Source: CABYIR01 sp038103905
GTDB lineage: Bacteria > Pseudomonadota > Alphaproteobacteria > Pelagibacterales > AG-422-B15
Assembly: GCA_038103905.1 (NCBI GenBank)
Contig: JAYNZW010000002.1
Span: 1 to 64,000, forward strand
DNA: 64,000 nt
Direction of reading: 5' to 3'
Within the stretch, counting starts at the first letter, position 1. Each line of letters opens with the position of its first letter. Made by a program: the position numbers and the translations under genes. Positions 27,381 through 35,736 of the stretch are shown piece after piece. The notes under the pieces were generated by a model. The model ran no database searches. It had not been told where the DNA came from and saw only the letters and a program-made list of their open reading frames with translations.

Positions 27381-27922
27381 TGAAGCATCTTCCAAATATA
27401 CTAACTCTATCAAGAATTTTATTATTACCACTTTTATTATTTATGATTTTATCATCAAGTTATCAATTAAATTTATACTCTGTAATATTATTCATATTTG
27501 TTTCATTAACTGATTTTCTTGATTGATTAATTGCGAGGTATCACGATAGTACATATGAATTTGGAAAAATGCTTGATCCAATTGCTGATAAATTATTAGT
27601 AGTTGGCGTTCTTACAGTCTTAATGATCAATGGAACCATTGCGCACATTAACATTATTCCAGCACTATTAATTATTTTTAGAGAAATTTTTATTTCTGGA
27701 CTTCGTGAATACGCGGCAAATATTAAGCTTGAAGGCACAATTGATGTTTCTAGCATCGGAAAAGTGAAAACTGCAATTCAAATGATAAGTCTTGTACTTA
27801 TACTTTTCAGCGCATCAATAGAATATTCGATATTTATTCTAAATATTGGAATTATTTTATTGTGGGCATCAATGGTACTTGCACTTATAAGTGGGTATAA
27901 ATATTACAGGGCAATTTTTTGA
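27380..27922 (+). pseudogene. pgsA: phosphatidylglycerophosphate synthase (PgsA) interrupted by one in-frame TGA
   Basis: PgsA joins CDP-diacylglycerol and glycerol-3-phosphate in the inner membrane, the committed step to phosphatidylglycerol, and is normally essential. Translating from the ATG that overlaps the uvrC stop gives a 180-codon frame, the normal family length. The N-terminal LPNILTLSRILLLPLLLF matches the family. The CDP-alcohol phosphotransferase motif D-x2-D-G-x2-A-R-x8-G-x3-D-x3-D is intact except that the glycine codon is TGA (27524-27526): DFLD, stop, LIAR, then FGKMLDPIAD. GGA to TGA is one base change. The remaining frame is uninterrupted to its own TGA at 27920-27922. A downstream start at 27569 would lose half the active site. 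Sequencing error, true nonsense mutation or readthrough are all possible. Confidence 0.88.
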
Positions 27923-28804
27923 TCAAGATCTAACAAGATCGTGAAACTCTTGCATAAATTTAAATGTCTGAGTCTTTTCTCCAGTTTGAAAAATGTTTTC
28001 ATCTATTGACTGAATTGGTGTAACTTCTGCAGCTGTTCCTGTCAAAAAAGCCTCATCATAATTTGAAATATCCTCTGGCTTTATATATTTCTCTGTGACA
28101 GAAAAACCATTTTTAGAGACCATCTCAATAACTGTTTGGCGAGTAATTCCATTTAAAAAACAATCTGGAATAGGAGTATGAATTTCATTACCTTTAATAA
28201 AAAATATATTTGCACCAGTGCCCTCTGCTACATAACCTCGATAATCAAGCATAAGAGCATCATTGTATCCCTTTTCTTCTGCAAATTCCTTTGACATTGT
28301 ACAAATTACATATGGTCCAGAAGCTTTAGCTTCACAAGGAGCTGTATCGGGTGATGGTCTTTTCCAAGGTGATGTAATTAATCTTAAACCTGCTTTTCTA
28401 TCTTCTATTTTAAAGTATGATGCCCAATCATCCCACAAAGCAATAGCAACATTTATATCTGCGCTTGAAGTAGAAAGGCCCATTTGTTGACTTCCTCTCC
28501 ATGCTATTGGACGGACATAGCAGTCCTTTAAACCCATCTTATTTATAAGCTCATCTTTTGCGACATTAATCTCATCCATGCTAAAAGGAATCTTAATACC
28601 TACAATTTCGGCTGATTTAAATAGCCTTTTAGTATGTTCCATGGACTTGAAAATTTTACCGTTATAAGCCCTCTCACCCTCAAAAACTGCACTTGCATAG
28701 TGCATTCCTTGGGTAATTATGTGGCATCTTGCATCATTCCAATCAATGAAATTGCCATTCATCCAAATAATACCGTCTCTATTATCGAAAGGTTTTGAGT
28801 TCAT
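27923..28804 (-). CDS. ilvE: branched-chain amino acid aminotransferase
   Basis: Fold-type IV PLP aminotransferase of 293 residues, the last step of leucine, isoleucine and valine synthesis. It opens with IIWMNGNFIDWNDARCHIITQGMHYASAVFEGERAY. The PLP lysine is in CEAKASGPYV (about residues 157-166), and the cofactor-phosphate loops follow (EGTGANIFFI and FLTGTAAEVTPI). Its TGA stop directly adjoins the pgsA TGA in a TGATCA palindrome, with no intergenic base. It is divergent from the MarR/response regulator/kinase operon, an arrangement common in alphaproteobacteria. Confidence 0.95.
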   Translation of the reverse strand: MNSKPFDNRDGIIWMNGNFIDWNDARCHIITQGMHYASAVFEGERAYNGKIFKSMEHTKRLFKSAEIVGIKIPFSMDEINVAKDELINKMGLKDCYVRPIAWRGSQQMGLSTSSADINVAIALWDDWASYFKIEDRKAGLRLITSPWKRPSPDTAPCEAKASGPYVICTMSKEFAEEKGYNDALMLDYRGYVAEGTGANIFFIKGNEIHTPIPDCFLNGITRQTVIEMVSKNGFSVTEKYIKPEDISNYDEAFLTGTAAEVTPIQSIDENIFQTGEKTQTFKFMQEFHDLVRS

Positions 28805-28889
28805 AAGCTAAAAAAATAATAACTGAGAAATAGCTAATTAACATAAATATTTCTTGATTAATATCTATTTTTAAAATTATTATGTCATA

Positions 28890-29372
28890 ATGTCTGACTT
28901 AAATTTTAATGGTCCGAAGGGATCACCTCTTCTTTATCTGAGAGAAGATAAAGTAAAAGAGTCTTTAAATACTTTTTTTAATGTCTCTAAAAATTTTGAA
29001 AAGATTATTCTCAGTAAAATAAATAATGACACATTTGGAATAGCGGATATTAGATGTCTTTTGATCATTAACTTAAATCCAGGAATAATATTTAATGAAC
29101 TTATGGAGGAGCTGGATATAAGTAAGCAAAGTCTTAATCGAGTTTTAAAAAAACTTATACTCAAGAATTTTATAATTCAGAAAATCAATTTAGAAGATGG
29201 TAGAAAAAAAAATCTATATCTATCAAATCAAACCAATAGAATGCTAGATAATATATTAGAGCCAATTCTAAAAGATATATCTGACGCCTTTCAGAAATCT
29301 GGCTCTAATTCTGTTCAAGGCTTTAATCAAATTATAAATAATATTGTGAAAAGAAAAAAAAATGAGTACTAA
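28890..29372 (+). CDS. MarR-family transcriptional regulator (PetP-like)
   Basis: A 160-residue winged-helix protein. The DNA-binding region contains LLIINLNPGIIFNELMEELDISKQSLNRVLKKLI, followed by the wing with LEDGRKKNLYLS. It overlaps the following response regulator by 11 bases. In Rhodobacter, a MarR-type protein (PetP) is co-encoded with an OmpR-type regulator (PetR) and both are needed for cytochrome bc1 expression, so a PetP-like role is a reasonable inference from order. Ligand and targets are unknown. Confidence 0.85.
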   Translation: MSDLNFNGPKGSPLLYLREDKVKESLNTFFNVSKNFEKIILSKINNDTFGIADIRCLLIINLNPGIIFNELMEELDISKQSLNRVLKKLILKNFIIQKINLEDGRKKNLYLSNQTNRMLDNILEPILKDISDAFQKSGSNSVQGFNQIINNIVKRKKNEY

Positions 29373-30036
29373 ATTTCACCTGCTGATTGTTGATGATGAT
29401 GATAAAATTAGATCTCTATTGAAATCATTTTTACAGAGTAAAGATTTTTTAGTTTCTACGGCAGAAAATGCAAGTGAAGCAAAAGGAATGATAGATTTTA
29501 TTAAATTTGATCTATTGATTGTTGATATAATGATGCCCGGTATGAATGGGTTTGACTTAACTCGGGAAATTAGAAATTTTTCAAATGTACCCGTTATTCA
29601 TTTAACAGCAATGGACGAAAAAAAAGATGTTATTTATGGCTTAGAAATGGGGGCTGATGATTATATTGCTAAGCCATTTGAACCAAAAGAGCTTGAACTT
29701 AGAATAAATAATATTTTAAAGAAAAGTTCCGTCAAATCAAAAAATAAAACACTTCAACTGAATAATATTTTGCTTGATTTAAGTACTGGTTCAATAAAAG
29801 GCTTAGATAAAGACCTATCACTGAGTGAAAATGAGGTAAAGATATTAGAAATTTTATCTTCCAAGCCAGGAGAATCTTTTGAGAGAGAGTTTCTAATAAA
29901 ATCACTAGGTTTTAATCAAGAAAGAACATTAGATGTATGTATCAATAGACTGAGAAAAAAAATAGAAAAAAACCCAAAAGTTCCAAAGTACCTTAAAACC
30001 AAAAGAGGCTCTGGCTACGTTTTATGGATAGATTGA
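29362..30036 (+). CDS. OmpR-family response regulator (PetR-like)
   Basis: A 224-residue two-component regulator. The receiver domain (about 1-120) has the acidic triad in LLIVDDDDKI, the phospho-acceptor Asp in LLIVDIMMPG, the Thr in VIHLTAMD, and the Lys in IAKPFEPKEL. The C-terminal OmpR/PhoB winged helix contains SLSENEVKILEIL and the recognition-helix region TLDVCINRLRKKIE. It is paired with the sensor kinase that begins two bases after its stop and with the upstream MarR gene. Confidence 0.94.
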   Translation: MSTKFHLLIVDDDDKIRSLLKSFLQSKDFLVSTAENASEAKGMIDFIKFDLLIVDIMMPGMNGFDLTREIRNFSNVPVIHLTAMDEKKDVIYGLEMGADDYIAKPFEPKELELRINNILKKSSVKSKNKTLQLNNILLDLSTGSIKGLDKDLSLSENEVKILEILSSKPGESFEREFLIKSLGFNQERTLDVCINRLRKKIEKNPKVPKYLKTKRGSGYVLWID

Positions 30037-30037
30037 T

Positions 30038-31336
30038 ATGAGGATTAAAGATTTTTTACCACAAAGCTTACTTGGAAGAACGACATTAATAGTTGTTTTT
30101 CCATTCATAGTATTTCAACTTATTATTTTATCATATTATTACAACAGCTTATGGGAAAGAACATTACATCAACTGTCAAGGACTGTGGTTCAAGAAATTA
30201 GTCTCATATTAAATTTATATAATTCTAATAGTGAATTAAATTTTGATACCTATGAAGATCAATTAAAATTTGAAGTAAAAATATATGATTCTTTACCTGA
30301 TTCTGTAAACAGAATTAAACTTAAAGAAGATATAATTTATGAAACTCTTAGGGATGAGTTAAAAAATATTGCTTTATCAAAAGTATATATTGATGAAATC
30401 AGAGAAACTGATGAATTCTATATCATACTTCCATCTAACACAAAATTTTTTAAGTTCATACTTCATAAAAACAGAATAACAACCTCTAGAAATCATATTT
30501 TTTTAGGATGGCAAATTATTTCTGCACTAATACTAATAATCATTTCTATGCTTTTTCTTAAAAATCAAATTAAGCCAATTATTAATCTTGCAAAAGCTGC
30601 AGAAAGTTTTGGAAAAGGGCAAAACATTGATGACTTCAAGATATCTGGAGCTTCAGAAGTTAAACTTGCTGCCAACGAATTCTTAAAAATGAAAGATAGA
30701 ATTTTAAAACAAATTGATCAACGCTCACTCATGCTTGCCGGTGTAAGTCATGACTTAAAAACTCCTTTAACTCGTATGCGTTTACAAACTGAAACAATCG
30801 AAAAAGAGGTAATAAAAAAATCACTTAATGATGAAATACAACATATGAATGAAATGTTAAGTGAATACCTAGAATTTTCATCAACAGAGCAGCAGGTAAA
30901 AACTGGAAATATAAATCCAGTAGAAGCGATATTAAAAATAAAAAATGATATCAACTTTATAGACAAGCATATTGAAGTTGAAGTGACTAAAAGTAATGAC
31001 TCACTTGTAAATGAAAATATATTTAATCGTATTATAATAAATATACTTAATAATTCTATTCTATATGCAGACCATATAAAGATATTAATAGAAATGAGCA
31101 GTAAATTTATTTTAATTGATATACATGATAATGGCTCTGGTATTCCAGATGATGAAAAGGAAAATGTATTAAAACCATTTTATCGTATTGATAAGAGTAG
31201 AAATCAAAACAAAGCGAACTCTGGACTGGGGCTGTCTATTTCAAAATCTTTACTCTCACAAATCAACGGAACGATAAACCTGGAAGACAGCTATCTTGGA
31301 GGTTTGGCTGTAAAGATAAAGATTGAAAACCAGTAA
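30038..31336 (+). CDS. sensor histidine kinase (EnvZ-like)
   Basis: Membrane histidine kinase of 432 residues. One transmembrane helix is at about 16-35 and another at about 155-175, framing a periplasmic domain of about 120 residues. HAMP follows (KNQIKPIINLAKAAESFGKG). The HisKA box SHDLKTPLTRMRLQTE carries the phospho-histidine. HATPase_c has the N box INILNNSILYA, G1 DNGSGIP and G2 SGLGLSISKSLL. It is the cognate partner of the response regulator encoded just upstream. The sensed signal is unknown. Confidence 0.94.
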   Translation: MRIKDFLPQSLLGRTTLIVVFPFIVFQLIILSYYYNSLWERTLHQLSRTVVQEISLILNLYNSNSELNFDTYEDQLKFEVKIYDSLPDSVNRIKLKEDIIYETLRDELKNIALSKVYIDEIRETDEFYIILPSNTKFFKFILHKNRITTSRNHIFLGWQIISALILIIISMLFLKNQIKPIINLAKAAESFGKGQNIDDFKISGASEVKLAANEFLKMKDRILKQIDQRSLMLAGVSHDLKTPLTRMRLQTETIEKEVIKKSLNDEIQHMNEMLSEYLEFSSTEQQVKTGNINPVEAILKIKNDINFIDKHIEVEVTKSNDSLVNENIFNRIIINILNNSILYADHIKILIEMSSKFILIDIHDNGSGIPDDEKENVLKPFYRIDKSRNQNKANSGLGLSISKSLLSQINGTINLEDSYLGGLAVKIKIENQ

Positions 31337-31342
31337 AATTAT

Positions 31343-32134
31343 ATGAATAATATCTTGATTAAATTTCTTATCTTCTTTTCAAGAATTTCAATCATAGGAA
31401 CAAGAGGGATTTTCAGAAAATTTTTTATATCTATAATAAGATTACTTTCCAAAGAATCTGGCGCTATTAATCTGACAATAAATCATGTTCCGTTCAGAAT
31501 TTTTTTCGATACTGATTTCAAGGCTATTTTTCAAAATTATAATTTAAAGGAAATAAATTTTCTTATTAATAATCTTAGAAAAGATGGTGCATTTATAGAT
31601 ATTGGAGCTAATTATGGCTATTATTCTCAGACTATTAGCTTTCATAACTGTACTAATAAAATCATATCCGTTGAACCCAACATAAAATTTGTACCAAGAA
31701 TTCAAGAAAATCATTCATTATTGTTGGCACATAAAAAAAGTATTTCACCTATTATTGTTGAAAATTGTGCTGTTAGCGATAATGAGGATGACGCTTTTCT
31801 TAATTTGAATCTTGGTTTTGGATCAGCATATTTAGAAAAAACGAATTCTTCTACATCAATAAAGATTGTATGTGATACTCTTTTAAATATACTTGAAAGA
31901 CATAACATAAAAAATATCTCAGGTATCAAAATTGATATTGAAGGGCATGAAGATAAGGCTTTAATTCCTTTCTTTAAAAAAGCAGATCAAAACTTGTATC
32001 CAAAAATAATCCTAATTGAATATACAAGCAGTGAAGGCTGGAATTCAGATATAATTTCTTTTCTTAAAGAGTTGGGCTATAATGAAGAATTCAGAACAAA
32101 AGCAAATATGGCACTTAAGTTAAGTAGCGATTGA
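31343..32134 (+). CDS. FkbM-family methyltransferase
   Basis: A 263-residue SAM-dependent methyltransferase of the FkbM type. Motif I is FIDIGANYGYYSQTISF at about residues 87-103, followed by the acidic IISVEPNIKF. The GIKIDIEGHEDKAL motif is diagnostic for the family. FkbM enzymes O-methylate sugars, polyketides and other metabolites, often in surface polysaccharide loci; no such locus is present here. It begins seven bases after the kinase gene and overlaps the convergent proC by 15 bases. Confidence 0.88.
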   Translation: MNNILIKFLIFFSRISIIGTRGIFRKFFISIIRLLSKESGAINLTINHVPFRIFFDTDFKAIFQNYNLKEINFLINNLRKDGAFIDIGANYGYYSQTISFHNCTNKIISVEPNIKFVPRIQENHSLLLAHKKSISPIIVENCAVSDNEDDAFLNLNLGFGSAYLEKTNSSTSIKIVCDTLLNILERHNIKNISGIKIDIEGHEDKALIPFFKKADQNLYPKIILIEYTSSEGWNSDIISFLKELGYNEEFRTKANMALKLSSD

Positions 32135-32950
32135 AGCTAACTCTTTTGATCTTTTTTTTGCCTTAATAATTGCTTTATTTAAAATATCATAAAATTTATT
32201 TGAAGAAAGCAGTGACTTTATTGCTGCATCTGTTGTACCACCCTTGCTGGTAACTTTTTGCCTAAGAATCTTTGGGTGTTCTTTTTTATTAACCATTAGT
32301 AAAATTGAACCTAAAAAAAGATGGATAATCATTTGATCAGATAATTTAAAGCCATTTTTCAAAGCAATTTTTGTTAATGTCTCAATAAAGAAATAAACAT
32401 ACGCTGGCCCACTTCCAAATATAGCAGTAAATGAATCAATCTGTGACTCTCTACCAACCTCAACAACTTGTCCAACAAGACTAAAAAATTGTTTTGATAA
32501 TTTTTTTGCCTTTGGTGTTGTTTTCTTATCAAAGTAAACAACTGAAGAACCCATTCCAACAGATATTGGAGTATTTGTCATTGATCTCACAATATTATAA
32601 TTTTGATTGGTTAGCTTTCTCAATGTAGATGTTTTTTTGCCTGCAATAATAGAAACTATAACTGATTTTTTTGTTAAATTTATTAAGTTTAAAGAAAATA
32701 GTCCTTTAAGCTGATTAGGTTTTACAGCTAGCAACACGATATCAGGTATTAAATTTTGGAAATCTTCTTGTTTTTTAATTAAAACTAATTTCTTTTTTTT
32801 GCTTAAATTTAAAAGCTCTTTTGAGGGTTTGGGCTCAAGAACCAGAATTTTTTTATGTGTAAATTTATTCCTTATTAATGCATGTATAAATGAAATGCCC
32901 ATATTACCAGCACCTATAATTAAAACAGTTTTACTACTAATTGCCTTCAT
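32120..32950 (-). CDS. proC: pyrroline-5-carboxylate reductase
   Basis: Final enzyme of proline synthesis, NAD(P)H-dependent, 276 residues. The Rossmann motif is LIIGAGNMGISFIHAL at about residues 10-25. The later signature contains VRSMTNTPISVGMG, AIFGSGPAYVYFFIETL, and the C-terminal dimerisation motif VTSKGGTTDAAIKSL. Its start codon lies within the last 14 bases of a 52-codon ORF on the same strand, which implies coupling. It overlaps the convergent FkbM gene by 15 bases at its 3' end. Confidence 0.96.
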   Translation of the reverse strand: MKAISSKTVLIIGAGNMGISFIHALIRNKFTHKKILVLEPKPSKELLNLSKKKKLVLIKKQEDFQNLIPDIVLLAVKPNQLKGLFSLNLINLTKKSVIVSIIAGKKTSTLRKLTNQNYNIVRSMTNTPISVGMGSSVVYFDKKTTPKAKKLSKQFFSLVGQVVEVGRESQIDSFTAIFGSGPAYVYFFIETLTKIALKNGFKLSDQMIIHLFLGSILLMVNKKEHPKILRQKVTSKGGTTDAAIKSLLSSNKFYDILNKAIIKAKKRSKELASIAT

Positions 32951-33095
32951 TTCTTCTTAATTCCTCTTTATTCACTTTTCTTTCTTTTCTGAAGGTTTTT
33001 AATATTTCTATTTCATCTTTAAATATACTTGAGAACTCATAAATATTTAAAAATATCTTTGCGGCAAAAGTTTTTAAATTATTTCTAGGTTTCAT
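32937..33095 (-). CDS. small hypothetical protein, possible UbiK (BMFP)-like accessory factor
   Basis: A 52-codon ORF from an ATG at 33095 to a TAG at 32937-32939. The protein begins MKPRNNLKTFAAKIFLN and ends in a charged helix with EILKTFRKERKVNKEELRRN. It fills the gap between proC, which it overlaps by 14 bases, and the divergent lgt. In other alphaproteobacteria a short UbiK/BMFP coiled-coil protein, which helps ubiquinone synthesis, often sits next to lgt, and the Lys/Glu-rich C-terminal helix is compatible. It is shorter than typical UbiK (about 80 residues), so the assignment is tentative. Confidence 0.45.
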   Translation of the reverse strand: MKPRNNLKTFAAKIFLNIYEFSSIFKDEIEILKTFRKERKVNKEELRRNEGN

Positions 33096-33130
33096 TGAGG
33101 ATAAAATATTATTAGTTTATATTAAAATAC

Positions 33131-33943
33131 ATGATCTATCTCGATTATCCATCCATTAGTCCAATTATATTTTCTATAGGTTCATTTGAAATCAGATGGT
33201 ATTCAATAGCTTATATAATCGGATTTTTATTTGCATGGCAATATATTAAATTATTGTCAAATAAAAAAGCATTATACGGCTTCAAAACAAATCTTGAGAG
33301 TCAGTCAATAGATGATCTTATTTTTTATTCTATAATTGGCTTAATTATTGGAGCGCGCCTCGCTTATGTAATTTTTTATAATGGAGGATATTATTTAGAT
33401 AATCCCCTACGTGCATTCTACATATGGGAAGGCGGTTTATCATTTCATGGTGGCTTAGCAGGAATTATAACTGCCATTTTTTACATACAACAAAAATATA
33501 AAATAAAATTTTATATCATAAGTGACTTAATTTGCTCATCTGCCCCTGTTGGGATTTTTTTTGGAAGAATTGCAAATTTTATAAATGGAGAATTGTATGG
33601 AAGACCTGCATCATCCTTATTTGGCATGATCTTTCCCAATACAGATGGTCAAGTTAGGCATCCAAGTCAATTATACGAGGCCTTTTTTGAGGGTATCATT
33701 ATTTTTTTGATACTTAATTTTCTAATCTTTGGATTTAGAAAATTGTCAAATCCAGGATTCATTAGTTCAGTTTTCCTAATCCTTTATGGATCATTTAGAT
33801 TCTTAATTGAATTTACTCGTGAACCTGATGCGCAATTAGGATTTATTTTTAGTTTCTTTACAATGGGAATGCTACTATCGATACCAATGATAATTGCAGG
33901 ATTTATAATGTTGTTCTTTATAAAAAAAAGCAATGCAGATTGA
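33131..33943 (+). CDS. lgt: prolipoprotein diacylglyceryl transferase
   Basis: Inner-membrane enzyme of 270 residues that transfers diacylglyceryl from phosphatidylglycerol to the lipobox cysteine of prolipoproteins such as MlaA. About seven transmembrane segments are visible. The signature G-R-x-A-N-F-I-N-G-E is present in FFGRIANFINGELYGRP. The substrate-binding HGG motif is in GGLSFHGGLAG, and RHPSQLYEAFFEG follows. Its substrate, phosphatidylglycerol, depends on PgsA, whose gene in this window has an in-frame stop. The last 11 bases overlap the MidA-like gene. Confidence 0.97.
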   Translation: MIYLDYPSISPIIFSIGSFEIRWYSIAYIIGFLFAWQYIKLLSNKKALYGFKTNLESQSIDDLIFYSIIGLIIGARLAYVIFYNGGYYLDNPLRAFYIWEGGLSFHGGLAGIITAIFYIQQKYKIKFYIISDLICSSAPVGIFFGRIANFINGELYGRPASSLFGMIFPNTDGQVRHPSQLYEAFFEGIIIFLILNFLIFGFRKLSNPGFISSVFLILYGSFRFLIEFTREPDAQLGFIFSFFTMGMLLSIPMIIAGFIMLFFIKKSNAD

Positions 33944-34970
33944 GCCTAAAGATAAAGTTCTAAGCATCATCCAAGAGAAGGGGTATATTTTTCTTGATGA
34001 ATTCATTGATATCTCACTAAATAAATTAGAATTAAGCTATTATAGATCAGAAAATCCTTTAGGAAAAAAAGGTGATTTCATTACTGCTCCTGAAATATCT
34101 CAACTTTATGGTGAGATAGTTGGAGTCTATATCGCTAATTATATTAAAAAAAATAATATTAAAAAATTTAATTTAATTGAACTAGGCCCTGGAAAAGGGA
34201 CTCTGATGAGCGATGTTACAAGGGTTTTATCCTCAATTACAAATAATCAGATTAATTATGATATTCATTTTGTTGAAATTAATGAGAGCTATAAAGTGAA
34301 TTTAGCTACACTGTTTACAGGTTGTAATATACATTCCTCAGTTGATCAATTACCAAATGACTATTCCATTATAATAGCTAATGAGTTTTTTGATGTCTTT
34401 CCAATTATTCAAGGTCAAAAAATCGATAATAATTTATATGAAACAATAGTTATAATGAATTCTGGTAAGTTTATTTTTGATAAAAAAGAAATTAGAAATG
34501 AGTACAAGTCATTATTTAATTTAGATTTATTAGATAATAATCAGATTGTTGAGACATCGCCAGTTGCAAATTTAGTTTTTGAAAAGATAACTAAGCTTTT
34601 ACTAAAAAACTCAGGAATGATGATAGTCATGGATTATGGTTACACATCTGCGCCTAAAATCAGCACCCTCCAGTCTATTAAAGATAATAAAAAGACTAAT
34701 TTTCTTGATAATATTGGAAGACAAGATTTAACATCGAGCGTCAACTTTAAAAATTTTTTGGAAATTCTTGGAGAAAATAAAATAAGCAGTAAATCAATAC
34801 AAACTCAACGAGAATTCTTAATAAATAATGGTATTAATTATCGTGCCGAAATGCTCATAGAAAAAAATAAGGAAAAAGAAAAAGAAATTTTAAGCCAAGT
34901 ATCAAGATTAATTGATATCGATAAAATGGGTAACTTATTTAAATTTTTACAATTTAGCACTAATACATAA
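33933..34970 (+). CDS. SAM-dependent methyltransferase, MidA/NDUFAF7 family
   Basis: A 345-residue protein of the MidA family (mitochondrial NDUFAF7 arginine-methylates a complex I subunit). It shows GDFITAPEISQLYGEIVG, the SAM motif LIELGPGKGTLMSDV, the later ANEFFDVFPIIQ, and DYGYTS. By analogy it could methylate the NuoD-like subunit of respiratory complex I, but complex I genes are not in this window. The lgt-midA-pgeF order is a common alphaproteobacterial neighbourhood. It overlaps lgt, and its TAA shares one base with the pgeF start. Confidence 0.9.
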   Translation: MQIEPKDKVLSIIQEKGYIFLDEFIDISLNKLELSYYRSENPLGKKGDFITAPEISQLYGEIVGVYIANYIKKNNIKKFNLIELGPGKGTLMSDVTRVLSSITNNQINYDIHFVEINESYKVNLATLFTGCNIHSSVDQLPNDYSIIIANEFFDVFPIIQGQKIDNNLYETIVIMNSGKFIFDKKEIRNEYKSLFNLDLLDNNQIVETSPVANLVFEKITKLLLKNSGMMIVMDYGYTSAPKISTLQSIKDNKKTNFLDNIGRQDLTSSVNFKNFLEILGENKISSKSIQTQREFLINNGINYRAEMLIEKNKEKEKEILSQVSRLIDIDKMGNLFKFLQFSTNT

Positions 34971-35731
34971 TGTTTTTTTCAAAAAATTTACTTGGTGTGG
35001 ATCACTGCTTCTTTACAAAATTAGGTGGAGTTTCAACTGGTCAATATTCAAGTTTGAATTGTGGCAAAGGATCGAGTGATGATAGAAAAAAAATAAATAA
35101 AAATTTAAAATTTGTAGCAAATTACTACGACTTAAGCATTAATAATATTTTCACGTTACATCAATTTCACTCAAATAAAGTTCTAGAAATAAATAATCAT
35201 AATTTAAGAAGACATAATTTATATTTTGATGGATTAGTAACAAATAAAAAAAATATAATTCTAGGAATTTTAACTGCTGACTGTGCACCAGTATTATTTT
35301 ACGACCCAATCAAACAAGTAATTGGTGCATGTCATGCTGGATGGAAAGGAGCATTAAGTGGTATAATTGAAAATACTATAAGCAAAATGCAAGAGCTTGG
35401 CTCAAAGCCACAAGACATTAGATGCGCTATTGGTCCTTGTATTGATCAAGAGTCTTATGAAGTTGGAAAAGATTTTTATGATAAATTTTTAAATATTAAT
35501 CAACGCAACTCAGAATTTTTTATTAAAAAGAGCCTAAAAAAAGGTAAATATAAATTTTCTTTGAGGAATTTTATTGTGAATAAGCTATCAATTCTTGGCA
35601 TTCGTAGCACTAATTCAATCATTATTGATACCTATAAATCAGAGCACATATGCTTTAGCTATAGAAAGTCATTAAATAAAAAAGAAAATGATTATGGTAG
35701 AATGATTTCAACAATTGTTATAAAAGATTAG
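34970..35731 (+). CDS. pgeF: peptidoglycan editing factor PgeF (YfiH, laccase-domain protein)
   Basis: A 253-residue member of the YfiH/PgeF family, which in E. coli removes misincorporated L-Ser from peptidoglycan precursors; related proteins are purine nucleoside phosphorylases. The diagnostic metal-binding pattern is present: LHQFHSNKV near residue 64, LTADCAPVLFYD, and GACHAGWKGAL with the active-site His/Cys. The sequence then reads CAIGPCIDQESYEVG. The gene follows the MidA-like gene with a one-base overlap and precedes prs by five bases. Confidence 0.92.
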   Translation: MFFSKNLLGVDHCFFTKLGGVSTGQYSSLNCGKGSSDDRKKINKNLKFVANYYDLSINNIFTLHQFHSNKVLEINNHNLRRHNLYFDGLVTNKKNIILGILTADCAPVLFYDPIKQVIGACHAGWKGALSGIIENTISKMQELGSKPQDIRCAIGPCIDQESYEVGKDFYDKFLNINQRNSEFFIKKSLKKGKYKFSLRNFIVNKLSILGIRSTNSIIIDTYKSEHICFSYRKSLNKKENDYGRMISTIVIKD

Positions 35732-35736
35732 ATATA

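Noticed and set aside
27524..27526. Genome-wide TGA recoding (to Gly or Trp)
   Set aside because: TGA ends folB, the SDR, the response regulator, FkbM, lgt, ilvE and pgsA at sensible family ends, and Trp is encoded by TGG throughout; only one gene has an internal TGA.
27569..27922. Separate 117-codon protein starting at an internal ATG of pgsA
   Set aside because: It would lack the first half of the CDP-alcohol phosphotransferase motif; it is better read as the 3' part of interrupted pgsA.
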